Below, in pieces: positions 46,420 through 56,087 of a stretch of DNA of 64,000 bases. The DNA is from Prorocentrum cordatum. Taxonomy: Eukaryota; Sar; Dinophyceae; Prorocentrales; Prorocentraceae. The position numbers and the translations under genes are program-made. Each line of letters opens with the position of its first letter. The first letter of the stretch is position 1. The notes below the pieces were generated by a model, which was not told where the DNA came from, did no database searches, and saw only the letters and a list, made by a program, of their open reading frames with translations. The stretch covers positions 1,070,981 through 1,134,980 of the forward strand of contig CAUYUJ010014360.1 in NCBI GenBank assembly GCA_963575745.1, written 5' to 3'.

Positions 46420-46829
46420 AGCTCGCAACGGCTCCCGGGCCAGGAATCCTTTTCCTTCTGGGACACCAGAGGGCCAGGCATTATCAAGAGCCGATCGAGC
46501 TGAGAGGCGGCAGAGGCTGGACGGAGCGCGACGGCGCTCGCGCGAACCACCCGCGCGGCCCGCACCCCGTCAAATTCGTGCGAAGAGGCGTGTCGGGATG
46601 GCCATGGGAAAAACTGAGAGCCAAATTATGAGTACGTCGGACCTCTGCCTCTGTTTAGCCCCCAGTTGTGAAAACTGCCAGCTCGCAACGGCTCCGAGGC
46701 CAGGAATCCTTTTCCTTCTGGGACACCAGAGGGCCAGGCATTATCAAGAGCCGATCGAGCTGAGAGGCGGCAGAGGCTGGACGTGGAGCGCGACGGCGCT
46801 CGCGCGAACCACCTGCGCGGCCCGCACCC
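46420..46829. repeat. Direct repeat pair of about 150 bp, spacing 260 bp
   Basis: The unit starting GCTCGCAACGGCTCC with AGGAATCCTTTTCCTTCTGG lies at 46420-46568 and again at 46680-46829. Between them sits the 70-base repeat shared with 53093-53162. Confidence 0.92.
46609..46678. repeat. 70-bp direct repeat at the left flank of the YR element
   Basis: The sequence AGAGCCAAATTATGAGTACG and its surroundings match 53093-53162 in the same orientation with about four differences. The two copies bracket the YR element, one just beyond its 5' ORF and one beyond its damaged 3' end, as terminal direct repeats would. Confidence 0.85.
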
Positions 46830-47315
46830 GATCCCGAAGGCACAGTTGGCCGGAGGCCGCACACACACACACACACACACACAAAAAAAAAAAAATCATT
46901 TCATAGCTAGAGACAGGAGGGCGAGGCCGGGCTGAACGCGCATCGCATCGATGATGCACTGAGTGGCGGCCAGAGCGAGAGGGCGAGGGTACTCAGCGGC
47001 CACCGCGGTGCGCTCTCGCCCCTGCTCGTCGTTGCACTCCAAAATGGCATGATAATTGCCAGCCCTGCTGCAGATGCCTCTCTTACCTGTGCACGCTCGT
47101 TCCAGCGCGCGTGCGGAGCAGGCGCCCCAGGACAAGATGGTGGTAGCCTTCTTATACTTAGCCCCATACTGGCACTGGCGCAATACAGACTTATGGCGAC
47201 AAGATCTGCGACAGAGACGAGCGAGCTGTATAATAATATTTTTTCGGATATATATATATATGTGTATATATAACACAAACAAAACAGGAAGAATAAGAAG
47301 AAGAAGAAGAGGAAG

Positions 47316-47316
<1 letters not shown>
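46830..47316. other. Stretch between the flanking repeats and the poly(A)
   Basis: It holds a (CA)n at 46861-46882, a short A-run, mixed sequence, and an AT microsatellite plus AAGAAG repeats just before the poly(A). No gene is recognised. It may be the body of a polyadenylated retroposed sequence whose tail is the following A-run. Confidence 0.4.

Positions 47317-47407
<91 letters not shown>
47317..47407 (+). repeat. Poly(A) tract, about 90 bases
   Basis: About 90 uninterrupted A on the plus strand, preceded by GAA-type repeats. It ends exactly where the methyltransferase-like domain (minus strand) breaks off. Confidence 0.95.
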
Positions 47408-47408
<1 letters not shown>

Positions 47409-47882
47409 GGGACTGCGGGCGGCGAGGCAAGCACGAATTATTATGATAGTCACACGCATAATGGCATTACCAGCGGCGGCAACTCGGGCCTGTTCTGCCT
47501 CCGAAAGCCCGGGTAGCCCAAGTGGGTGGCTGTCCGATCGAAGAGGGCGCCGCAAGGCGCGCGTCCAGCTGGTGCATGGGGCGCCCAGCCAGACAGCGCC
47601 GACGGCTCGAGATCGGATCCATCCAACGACGGTGGCAATGAATGCTGGCCGCACGCGGTCCTCTAGCGGGCTGCGATGCCAGCCCAGCCCGAAGGCGGCG
47701 AGGCCACAGGCGAGCACCGCCTTGGCAATCGTGCCGGCCCCGCAGAAGAGCTCCAGGACAGGACGGCGCCGCAGGGCTCGGCCCGGCGCAGCCGCGCGCT
47801 GGCGCTGCCGCTGCAAGTGCCGCCTCACAGCGTCCGCAGGCGGGCCGCCCTCGTCGGCGCCAGCAGTGTTGCCGCTGGCCAC
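47408..47882 (-). pseudogene. Methyltransferase-like (C5-MTase-like) domain, truncated
   Basis: After a basic N-terminal stretch the frame reads PVLELFCGAG at residues 41-50, matching the SAM-binding motif I of cytosine-5 DNA methyltransferases (FxGxG). GAVWLGAPCTSWTRA follows at about 95-109, matching motif IV with its Pro-Cys pair (P102, C103). RSDSHPLGLPGLSEAEQARV then leads to GNAIMRVTIIIIRACLA. The next expected block (ENP/ENV) is missing because the frame runs into the poly(A/T) tract. In the intact element it would follow the recombinase in the polyprotein. Alternatives are another Rossmann-fold methylase, or a domain that has lost catalysis. Confidence 0.6.
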
Positions 47883-47976
47883 TTGCGAGCCGCCCGCCTC
47901 CTCAAGTGGCCGCGCTGGGAGGCGGGCGCCTGCGCCCTGAGCAGGGCCGCGACGGCGGCCGGGGCGCGGCCAGTCG

Positions 47977-49269
47977 CTAGCCAGCTGGGCGGGCAGCCGC
48001 CGACCAGCGCCACGAGGTTGCTCTCGACAAAGGCCCCTGCTCCATGACCTCGGGCGGGATCCAGGAGAGCTCGTCCAGGAGCTTGGTCTCCTTGGTGTAG
48101 CGGGTCAGGCTCTTGGATGTCCGCCAGCGCCCGCGCCGCTGGATCTCGGCAAGCAGGCGCATCTGGGAGAGCATGTCGCCCGAGGCCCCCCCATGGCGCA
48201 AGCTGCACAGGTGGGGAAGGCGGCCCAGCGACAGTCGCCGACACGCCTGGCTGAACAGCGTGCCCAGGCGACACACCTCCTCCCCCCACGGCGGCTCCGA
48301 GGGCGCCGTGGACAGCTCCAGAGCCTGCAGCAGCGGGGCGAGCCAGGCCTCGCGGTCGAACAAGACGCTCTCGTCGTTCACCCCCGTCTTGCCTGGCCCC
48401 TGCCCGCTCTCGCGCAGGAGCAGCCCGAAGAACTGGTAGCCTGGGCCCGCCGCCTCGGACGGCGCAATGAGGTGGCGACCGCACAGCTTCGCCGCCTCCC
48501 CTGGCCTGAGGTACGAGGCAAACATGACGAAGATACAGAGGGCCAGCCTGGGGAAGCAGTCGTGAATCAGGAGGCCGGCCAAGGCGAACACCACGCGGCG
48601 CGGCAGCGGCAGTCGAGTGCGCGCAGGGGCGCTTCGTGCCCAGGCCGCTGCCGCTCGGTGAGCCCTCGGCAACAGCACAGGGGTCCGCCTGTGGAAGGAG
48701 CCGAGGAAGTGCGCCACCGCCGCCAGGAGAACATTCCCCTGGTTGCCGCCGCCGCCGAGGAGGAACTCGCTGTCCATGAACTCCACCAGCGCCTGGTCCA
48801 GGCCCGCATGGCTCGTCCAATCCAGGCGGCGCCCGGCACAGTACACGGCGAAGCTGGCAAGCGCTCCCCTGTAGAGCCGCGTCGTCGAGCTCCTCACCGC
48901 CAGACGCCCCAGCAATGATAGGCCCGCGACCGTCGCCGTCTCCGCCGCGAGCTCCCGCGCATGGCGCGCCCGCTCGGTGCGGAGAGCAGACGGCACCGGC
49001 GCGGAGAGCCGCCGAGCCCCCGCCGCCATCTGGGACAGCGCCAGCAGCGACACGAGCAGCCGCATGTGCCAGCAGTCCGCCACCTGGGGGCCGCGGGGCA
49101 GTCCGGCTGCCCGAGAACCAACCAGCACGCCCACGGCTGAGCGCGTCCGAGGGGTCGGACTCGGAGGGGACCCACCACACTGAGAGGGTTGAGCCAGTGG
49201 CCACAGAGAGCGCACAGACCTTTCGAAGCGTGCTCTGCAGATGCTTACTGCGGGCTCGGTCGCTCCCAA
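47977..49269 (-). pseudogene. Tyrosine recombinase of the YR retroelement
   Basis: The frame shows an N-terminal helical domain (TRLYRGALASFAVYC, about residues 130-144). The catalytic domain has the first Arg in SYLRPGEAAKL (R255), box II as SLRHGGASGDM (R358, H359), and the nucleophile in SLTRYTKE (Y391), preceded by GRW (W382). Order and spacing fit site-specific tyrosine recombinases, and these catalytic residues look kept. RNase H lies just upstream in a different frame (shift near 49110). The C-terminal continuation moves to another frame near 48040 (FVESNLVALVGG) and runs to about 47825. Its role would be to integrate circular element DNA. Confidence 0.72.
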
Positions 49270-51473
49270 CGGACAGGACCAACGGCAGGCTGTCGGACAG
49301 GATTAAGAAGCGGGACCCGAACGCGGATGTGGACCGAAGGAGGTGCCGATACCCGAGCACGAGAGCCCCCCCTCGAGGGCCAAGATGTTGGCCCTCCCGT
49401 CGATGTACACCGCGGCGACCGAGCCCCAGGCAGACCCCCGAACGAAGTGAGCAGGAACCTCACCGAAGTCCACGGCAGGCCGCATGTCCAGGATCGACTT
49501 GTCGGCGTCCGCGGGGGGCCCTGGCGACTGCATCTCCCACGGGCCCGCGAGGGCCCCGCCCTGGACGTCCACGAACGACGAGTAGTCATCGATCCCATCA
49601 CCAGATACACGAGCGTCATCCCCGAGATCAGCGACGACGTCCCCGAGCGGCGCGGCCGAAGCATCGAAGTTGAGCCCGACCGTCCCGCTCCTTGCCTGAG
49701 CCCCGCCCTCGACCTTGCACCTCCACTTTGCAGCGACTCCCGATGGCGCCCGCGAGGTCCTTTGGGGCGCGGCGAGCAACGACGCCCAGCCCAAGAGGCG
49801 AGGCGTCCGCGCAGGCGACTCGCCCGTGTCACGCAGCGCCAAGGTCAGCCGTGCACAGCGGCAGCAGGTCGTGAATTAGCTCGCGGCGGACGGTGGGCGA
49901 GAGCGGGGCAGCAGTTGGCCCAGCGGCCTCGATGCAGGCGTAGGTCGCCCCTAGGATGCACAGCAGCTCCCTCCGCAACAGCAGCGCCCAGGCGATGTGA
50001 CCCGTCAGCACGCGGAGCAAGAAGCCGCTGATGACATGCCTCCGGAGCGCCGCGCGGATGGCGGCGCGCAACCTCCAGATGTCGCGGGCCCTGAGGCTGA
50101 GCCAGCGCCCCTCACGCAGCGACAGCCCCAAGAAGTCGCGGTCCTGGGAGGGCGCCTCGAGCTCGTGCACAGTGAGCCCGTGGCGCGTCAAGTCATCTGC
50201 GATGGCCTGCAGCCGTACGCTCACCGTCTTTGGGGAGCCGCCGAGGACGAAGTAGTTGTCCACGTAGCCGGCACCCACGACAGAATCAGGGTCGTCGGCG
50301 AGCTGGCAGCCGCAGTGGCCGTCAAGGATCAGGTCGCTAGGCGAGAAACCTGCACGACCCCAAGGATGTCTGAAGGACCGCCTGGCATAGGCGCAGGGCC
50401 CAGAAAAAAAAACCATCGGCAGCACGACAACCTGAGGCAGCAAGAGCGACTCGCCCTCCACCACCGCCACTGCGATCCCGTGCGACGCGAGATACTTGGC
50501 GGGGATTGGCGGCAACGTGAAGAACTCCCCCGTGCCGTCCGGGACCCGCATGTGGTAAAAGGCCACGTCGAGGTCCGCCGAGGCACTGGAGAACCGAACG
50601 TCGCCCGACTCGAAGCCGCCCCCAGGCTGATGCCGACGGCAGCTGGGTGCAGGGCACGTCGGCGAACGCGCAGTTGGCCAGGCGAGCGTCGAAGATGACC
50701 CTGAACTGACCACTCTTCCCTGGCACAAGAAAGATTCCCATGTTGCCCCGACGCCCTCGCGAAGGGGAGAAAGTGAGCATGCTGCGCTCCACCATCGCTC
50801 TGAGAAAGGAGGCGTAGCCCAGCGGTGAACGGAGCAAGGCAGGATCCGTATACGGGCCCTGCGGGCATGCCTCCGCTCGAAACTGCCGCGCCTCCTCGGG
50901 CTCGCGAAGCATTTGGCACCTCCACTCCCGCAGCGCGGCGGAGTCTCGCTCGCCCAGCAGCCCACAGAGCGGCGCGGGGGGCTGCGAAACGTCCGGCCAG
51001 GAGACGAGGTCTGGCACGTAGAGGGTGGCGGGCTTGCCGCCGTCAGGGTGCAGCGCGGACCCAGCAAGGAGCTCCCGCAGGGCCCCGTTGGGATCTGAGA
51101 CGTCGTCACGACACTCATCCGGCTCAGGGCCGAGGGCGACGATCGAGTCCCAGAAGCGAGCGGCAGCACAGCGCTGCCCGGCAGACAGCGCCAGCGCGGG
51201 CGAGGACCGGTCGCCGCAGAAGTGATTCAGGGCATGCACGGCGGCGCCGGCACGGCCGAGCGCGCGCGCAAACGCGCGGCCGGCTCGAACTCGCCGCCGA
51301 GTCCCCGACGACCCAGGCGCCACATCCGCCGCAGCCAGCAGCGGAAGAGGAAACAGATCCCGATGTCGGTCCTCATCCAGCGGTCGGTGCCCAGTGTCGC
51401 CAGGGGAGCGGGTCGCACACGTGGCAGGACCCGCGATGGCCGGGGGAGCAGGGGCGGCGGCTGGCCAGGCCAT
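49110..51473 (-). pseudogene. Reverse transcriptase and RNase H of the YR retroelement
   Basis: The first frame (51473 to about 50640) ends with MGIFLVPGKSGQFRVIFDAR and LANCAFADV, the start of the RT fingers. After a shift near 50640 the next frame has SADLDVAFYHMRVPD (motif A), a motif B-like region VVLPMVFFSGPCAYARRSF, GYVDNYFVLGG (YVDD normally, here with Asn as the last residue) and RDFLGLSLREG. An in-frame TGA stands at about 49829, after which the same frame continues with ADASPLGLGVVARRA (RNase H Asp). The RNase H end lies in another frame at about 49360-49110: LSDSLPLVLSV and VWWVPSESDPSDALSRG. RT copies element RNA to DNA and RNase H removes the template. Confidence 0.72.
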
Positions 51474-52227
51474 CCGCCCGGGGGCAGGTCAGGCATCGGC
51501 CCCGGCGGCGTTGGGCGAGCCGCCCCGGCCGCCGCGGCAGCCCCGTCCGTCTCCCCCTCCCGCGCCCTGCGCCAGGCTGGCCGGGCACGCCCCCGGCGAG
51601 GGCGCGCTCCTCGCGCGCCTCCCCCCTCTCCTTCGCCACCGCCATCTCCCGCTGCAGCTCCTGCGCGGGATGGTCTCGCAACGCGGGGCACGCGCAGACC
51701 GCCCCGTCGAGCTCCTGCGAGCCCATCATGACGGCGCGGCCCGCCGCGCCAGGCTCGCCCGGGGCCACCAGCTCGCGGCAGCGCTCCTCCTGCACCTGCA
51801 CGGATCGAGCGATGAGCTCCAGATGCCCCAAATTCGCGGCGTGCACCTGGTCATAGGTGACGGCCGACTCGAAGGCCACGCGCCCCATCTGGTGGATCTC
51901 CACGCCTGGGGACTCTGGACCAAGCCCCGCCTCAGCCAACCACCGCTGATGATGAGCCGTCGGAGTCCCTGACCGCTGTGCCATATGCTGCAGCCCCCGC
52001 AGCAGCGCGCGCGGCCCGCGCACTGTCCAGTCAGGCCAGGAAAGCTCGACCATCAAGGCCACCATGCTGCGGAAGTCCGCGCGCCGCACGCCTCGCACAT
52101 CCCTCACGATGGCGAAGATGCGGGCGTCGCCGCCGGGGCTGGCGGGCGGCGGCATCACCCTCTGGCCCGCGGGCGCCAGCCCCTCGGCGAGGGGGCCGGC
52201 GGCGGGGACAGCGGCAGCCGCCGGCAC
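51373..52227 (-). pseudogene. Gag-like ORF upstream of the RT
   Basis: The 284-codon frame contains RALLRGLQHMAQRSGTPTAH, HQRWLAEAGLGPESPGVEIH and FESAVTYDQVHAANLGHLEL followed by an Arg/Glu-rich helix (REMAVAKERGEAREERALAG). Its C-terminus has GRCLTCPRADGL and CSPGHRGSCHVCD, a Cys/His cluster that may bind nucleic acid. The order fits a capsid-like or nucleic-acid-binding protein placed before pol. It overlaps the RT frame by about 100 bases in a different frame, which could be programmed frameshifting or simple decay. The gag assignment rests on position and my recollection of similar dinoflagellate ORFs. Confidence 0.5.
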
Positions 52228-52724
52228 AGCCGGCGCCGCGGCCAGCGCAGCGGGGCCCGCCGGCGCGAGGAGGGCCCCCTCGGCCCCAGGGGCGGCAAGG
52301 CCGCAGGCAGCAGCGGCGGCGGCTGGGGCTGGCCCCCTGGTGCGAGCACGCCTTCAGCGGCTCCGCCGGCATGCCCCCCGAGCGCGGCCACGAGGGCGCC
52401 GGGGCCGCCGGCCTCCGAGCCAGGTGCCGCGCCAGGCAGCGCGGCGGGGGCGCCCGCCGCCGGCGCCGCCGGCGCGGCCACCGCGAACACCCCCCCGCAA
52501 CGTTGGGCACCACGGGCCCGGCAGGCGCTGCCAAGCCCTGGCGGGCGCAGGCGCAGCCAGCCGCGGCCATCAGCCGCGGCCATCAGCGCTCGTGGATGAG
52601 CGCTATGCCCGCGACGCTGCACTGCACCCCGATGAAGTCCCCGACGGCCACGCCCGCCGCCGCGAGAGAAGGATGCGCTGGAGGGCCAGGCGCCGCCATC
52701 ACTGCAGGGCGAGCTTGCGCTCAC
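52155..52724 (-). pseudogene. Ala/Pro/Gly-rich linker ORF of the YR element
   Basis: The frame is strongly Ala/Gly/Pro/Arg-rich. Its N-terminal end, read slightly upstream in a related frame, gives VGDFIGVQCSVAGIALIHER. It joins the Cys-rich/TM ORF to the gag-like ORF if frameshifts are allowed. GC is very high here and coding assignment is weak. Confidence 0.3.
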
Positions 52725-53094
52725 GGAGCGCTCTCACCTGCGCCCAGGCCTCCTCGCCCAGCTCGTCGGACTCGGCGTGGCCAGCGGACGGGCCGGCGGG
52801 AGGGCCGCGGAGGCGGAGGACGGCCCAGGCCCCCGCAGCGCCGACGGAGGCGCCAGCGAGCGCGGCACCCACCACGCAGGCAGCCAGCACCGCGGTGGAG
52901 GGGCCCGACTGGGAGTCACCCCGCAGCCCCGAGCAGTCGCAGCGCAGGTCGGGGCACTGCAAGGTGGGCTCGCAGGTGCACACAGGGCAGACTGCAGGGC
53001 CGCCGCGCGCCGCCCAGACAGTGAGGCCCATGCCAAGGCTGCGCCCCAGCTCCGGAGGGCGGAGATCATGGACGCCGGGCGCTGGGGCCCCCAA
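52699..53094 (-). pseudogene. Small Cys-rich protein with one predicted membrane segment
   Basis: The 131-codon frame contains a compact cysteine cluster, VCPVCTCEPTLQCPDLRCDC, followed by the hydrophobic span TAVLAACVVGAALAGASVGA and a basic/acidic tail (SDELGEEAWAQVRALRERKL). This suggests a Cys-rich, possibly metal-binding head and a single membrane anchor. It lies at the 5' end of the YR element, just inside the 70-base direct repeat, so it is likely the first product or first domain of the element. Its function is unknown. A signal-anchor artefact of an Ala-rich stretch is the main alternative. Confidence 0.45.
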
Positions 53095-53162
53095 AAACTA
53101 AGAGCCAAATTATGAGTACGTCGGACCTCTGCCTCTGCTTAGCCCTCAGTTGTGAAAACTAC
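53093..53162. repeat. 70-bp direct repeat at the 5' side of the YR element
   Basis: Second copy of the repeat at 46609-46678, same orientation, about four mismatches. In the element's direction it is immediately upstream of the Cys-rich/TM ORF and so may contain its promoter or leader. Confidence 0.85.
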
Positions 53163-53486
53163 CATATACATATAGATATGTTGCGCTGACGGCCGTCGGA
53201 CAGGGCAGCCATCGCGAGACCGTGCAGCCCCAGGCCCGAAGAACCCAGCGGCCTCCTAGGAGGGCCACGAGCGCGCCGCCCGCTCCCCGCGGGCCTTCCT
53301 GCACTCTTTGGCCACCGCGGCCTCGGCCTTCAACTCGTCCGCGATCCACTGACTAAGCAGTAGGCATACGCAGACGTGGCCCCTGCTCTCCTGCACCCAG
53401 TGGAACAGATTGATCTCGACGCGGTCGACCAATGGGTGGCCCTTGTCCTCATCCTTGTTGCCGTTGCTTCTCGGCTTGAAGGAATG
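53163..53486. other. Non-coding stretch, nothing recognised
   Basis: Unique sequence between the YR element and a TCC/TTC array. No gene is recognised. Confidence 0.4.
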
Positions 53487-53813
53487 CTCCTCCTCCTCCT
53501 CCTCCTCCTCCTCCTCCTCTTCTTCTTCTTCTTATTCTTCTTCTTCTTCTTCTTCTTCTTCTTCTTCTTCTTCTTCTTCTTCTTCTTTTTCTTCTTCTTC
53601 TTCTTCTTCTTCTTCTTCTTCTTCTTCTTCTTCTTCTTCTTCTTCTTCTTCTTCTTTTTCTTCTTCTTCTTCTTCTTCTTCTTCTTCTTCTTCTTCTTCT
53701 TCTTCTTCTTCTTCTTCTTCTTCCTTCTTCTTCCTTCTTCTTCCTTATTCTTCTTCCTTCTTCTTCCTTCTTCTTCCTTCTCCTTCTTCTTCTTCTTCTT
53801 CTTCTTCTTCTTC
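53487..53813. repeat. TCC then TTC trinucleotide array, ending in an assembly gap
   Basis: (TCC)n at about 53487-53519 passes into more than 270 bases of (TTC)n with interruptions, which ends at the gap. Confidence 0.95.
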
Positions 53814-53913
53814 NNNNNNNNNNNNNNNNNNNNNNNNNNNNNNNNNNNNNNNNNNNNNNNNNNNNNNNNNNNNNNNNNNNNNNNNNNNNNNNNNNNNNNN
53901 NNNNNNNNNNNNN
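53814..53913. other. Assembly gap of 100 N
   Basis: Exactly 100 N placed between a TTC array and a 73-bp satellite; the true distance is unknown. Confidence 0.99.
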
Positions 53914-54540
53914 CTCAGCCTGCCTCAGCCTCAGCATCAGCCTGCCTCAGCATTCAAAATGTGGCCCGGGAATGGAGTTCTGGGAACTCGAAGAACACGA
54001 AGTGGCCTACAGTTGGCTCCGGGCATTCAAAATCATGCCCAGGAATGGAGTTCTGGGAACTCGAAGACCACGAAGCCTCAGCCTCAGCCTGCCTCAGCCT
54101 CAGCATCAGCCTGCCTCAGCATTCAAAATGTGGCCCGGGAATGGAGTTCTGGGAACTCGAAGAGCACGAAGTGGCCTACAGTTGGCTCCGGGCATTCAAA
54201 ATGTGGCCCAGGAATGGAGTTCTGGGAACTCGAAGAGCACGAAGTGGCCTACAGTTGGCTCCGGGCATTCAAAATGTGGCCCGGGAATGGAGTTCTGGGA
54301 AATCGAAGAGCACGAAGTGGCCTACAGTTGGCTCCGGGCATCCAAAATGTGGCCCGGAATGGAGTTCTGGGAACTCGAAGAGCACGAAGTGGCCTACAGT
54401 TGGCTCCGGGCATCCAAAATGTGGCCCGGGAATGGAGTTCTGGGAAATCGAAGAGCACGAAGTGGCCTACAGTTAGCTCCGGGTTTCCAAAATGTGGCCC
54501 GGGAATGGAGTTCTGGGAAATCGAAAAGCACGAAGTGTGT
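53914..54540. repeat. 73-bp satellite with CAGCCT spacer units
   Basis: The unit (GGAATGGAGTTCTGGGAACT, CGAAGAGCACGAAGTGGCCT, ACAGTTGGCTCCGGGCATTC and a few more bases) is 72-73 bases long and repeats about eight times. A CTCAGCCTGCCTCAGCCTCA block precedes the array at 53914 and recurs at about 54075, making a higher-order unit. All three plus frames are open, and since 73 is not a multiple of 3 each frame cycles through the same three peptides. Confidence 0.92.
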
Positions 54541-54689
54541 GACTGTATGCGAAAAACGATCCCCCCCGGCAAACCCCAACGGTCCCCCAACGGCCCCCAA
54601 CGGCTGCCCAGACCCCCCTGTGGAGTAATGTGCTGCTCTCTTTTAAGTCTATTAGAAACCTATCAGTCTTCGCTGTTAGGTAACAATCA

Positions 54690-55365
54690 AAAAGACGAGA
54701 ACTCCCCCAGGAAGGTTTTCAGGGTCCCAAAAGCCTTCCAAAAAGTCAAAACGAAAGGAATGCCGACGGAAAGTCTCTAGGATCCCCAAAATCTTCCAAG
54801 ACATACCTTCCTGAGAGAGGTTTTGAAACCCCGAAAACCTCCAGAAAAAACTTCTTGAGCAAGGCGTTTAGGACTCGGGGGGGAACAACAAAAAAAACGT
54901 CCAACCATACCTTCCTCAGGAAGGTTTTAGGAAGTTGTTCAGGGTCCCCAAAACCTTCCAATAAAAATCCTTCCGGCGGAAGGTTTTTAGGAACCCAAAA
55001 ACCTTCAACAACAACAAAAAAAACATGTCCTGAGGAAGGTTTCAGAACCCCACAAAACTTCACACAAAAACCTTCCTTGGGAAGGTTTTGGGAAAGTGAT
55101 GTAATGGAATGCCCCCAATAGCCTTTCCACAAAACCTTCCACCGTCCAGCAAACCATCCTGAGGAAGCTGCAAGGAACGGTTTTCGGAGGAATCCCTTAA
55201 AAAGCCTGTCAGAACACCTCCCTGCGGGAGGTTTTCGGAAGGCTTATGAGGAAGTTTTTCGGGATTCCAAAACATTCCAAAGGAACTTCCTGCAGATGGT
55301 TTTCAGGCTTCAAAAGCTTCAAACAATCGTTCCCGAGGAAGGTTTTCTGGACCCCGAAAGCCTTC

Positions 55366-55406
<41 letters not shown>

Positions 55407-56011
55407 AGGCACACACACACACACACACACATCCTGCGGAAGGTTTGTAGGAACCCAAAACCTTTCAAAAATCCTTCCCGGGGAAGGTTTCCAGGATCCC
55501 AAAATACTTCAAAAGCCGTCCTGATGACGGATTTGGATTCCAAAAACATTCCAAACAAAAACCTTTTTGAGGAAGGTTTTGAAAAAGCTTCTACGATGGA
55601 CCCTCCCGAAACCTTCAAGAAAAACCTTCCTGAGGGAGGTATCAGAAAGGATTATAGGATGAGTCCCTAAAAAACCTCCCTGAGGAAGGTTTGAAGGCGA
55701 CTTGGGGGAGGAGTCCTCCACCAACCTTACACACAAAAACAAAAAACAAAAAAAACTGCACGAAAAAGGTTGCAGCCAGGTTGGTTAAAAGAATCACCCA
55801 CAAGCTTTTTAACAGGCAAAGAAACCTTCCGGGGGAAATATTTAGGATGATCTTTACAAAAGGAATCAACAAAAAAACCTTCAAAACAAAACCCTTCCTG
55901 AGGAAGGTTTTTGGAAGGTGTCCAAGAGGGATCCTCCAAAAACCCTCAAACAACAAATTTGCCCGACTAAGGTTTACAAAAGCTTCGAGCAGGAATCCTA
56001 CGAAATGTTTT

Positions 56012-56087
<76 letters not shown>

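Larger units (their letters stand above)
47408..53100 (-). mobile_element. Tyrosine-recombinase (DIRS/Ngaro-like) retroelement with a methyltransferase-like domain
   Basis: Reading in the minus direction the element carries: a Cys-rich/transmembrane ORF (53094-52699), an Ala/Pro-rich linker (52724-52155), a gag-like ORF (52227-51373), reverse transcriptase and RNase H (51473 to about 49110), a tyrosine recombinase (49269-47977) and a truncated methyltransferase-like domain (47882-47408). RT, RNase H and YR in one unit define YR retroelements, which integrate through a recombinase rather than a DDE integrase. Several frameshifts and one stop separate the parts, so this copy is dead. The 3' end is cut at a poly(A) tract, and 70-base direct repeats lie at 46609-46678 and 53093-53162. 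Confidence 0.75.

Noticed and set aside
53376-54780. 366- and 456-codon plus-strand open frames
   Set aside because: They run through a TTC array, an N gap and a 73-bp satellite.
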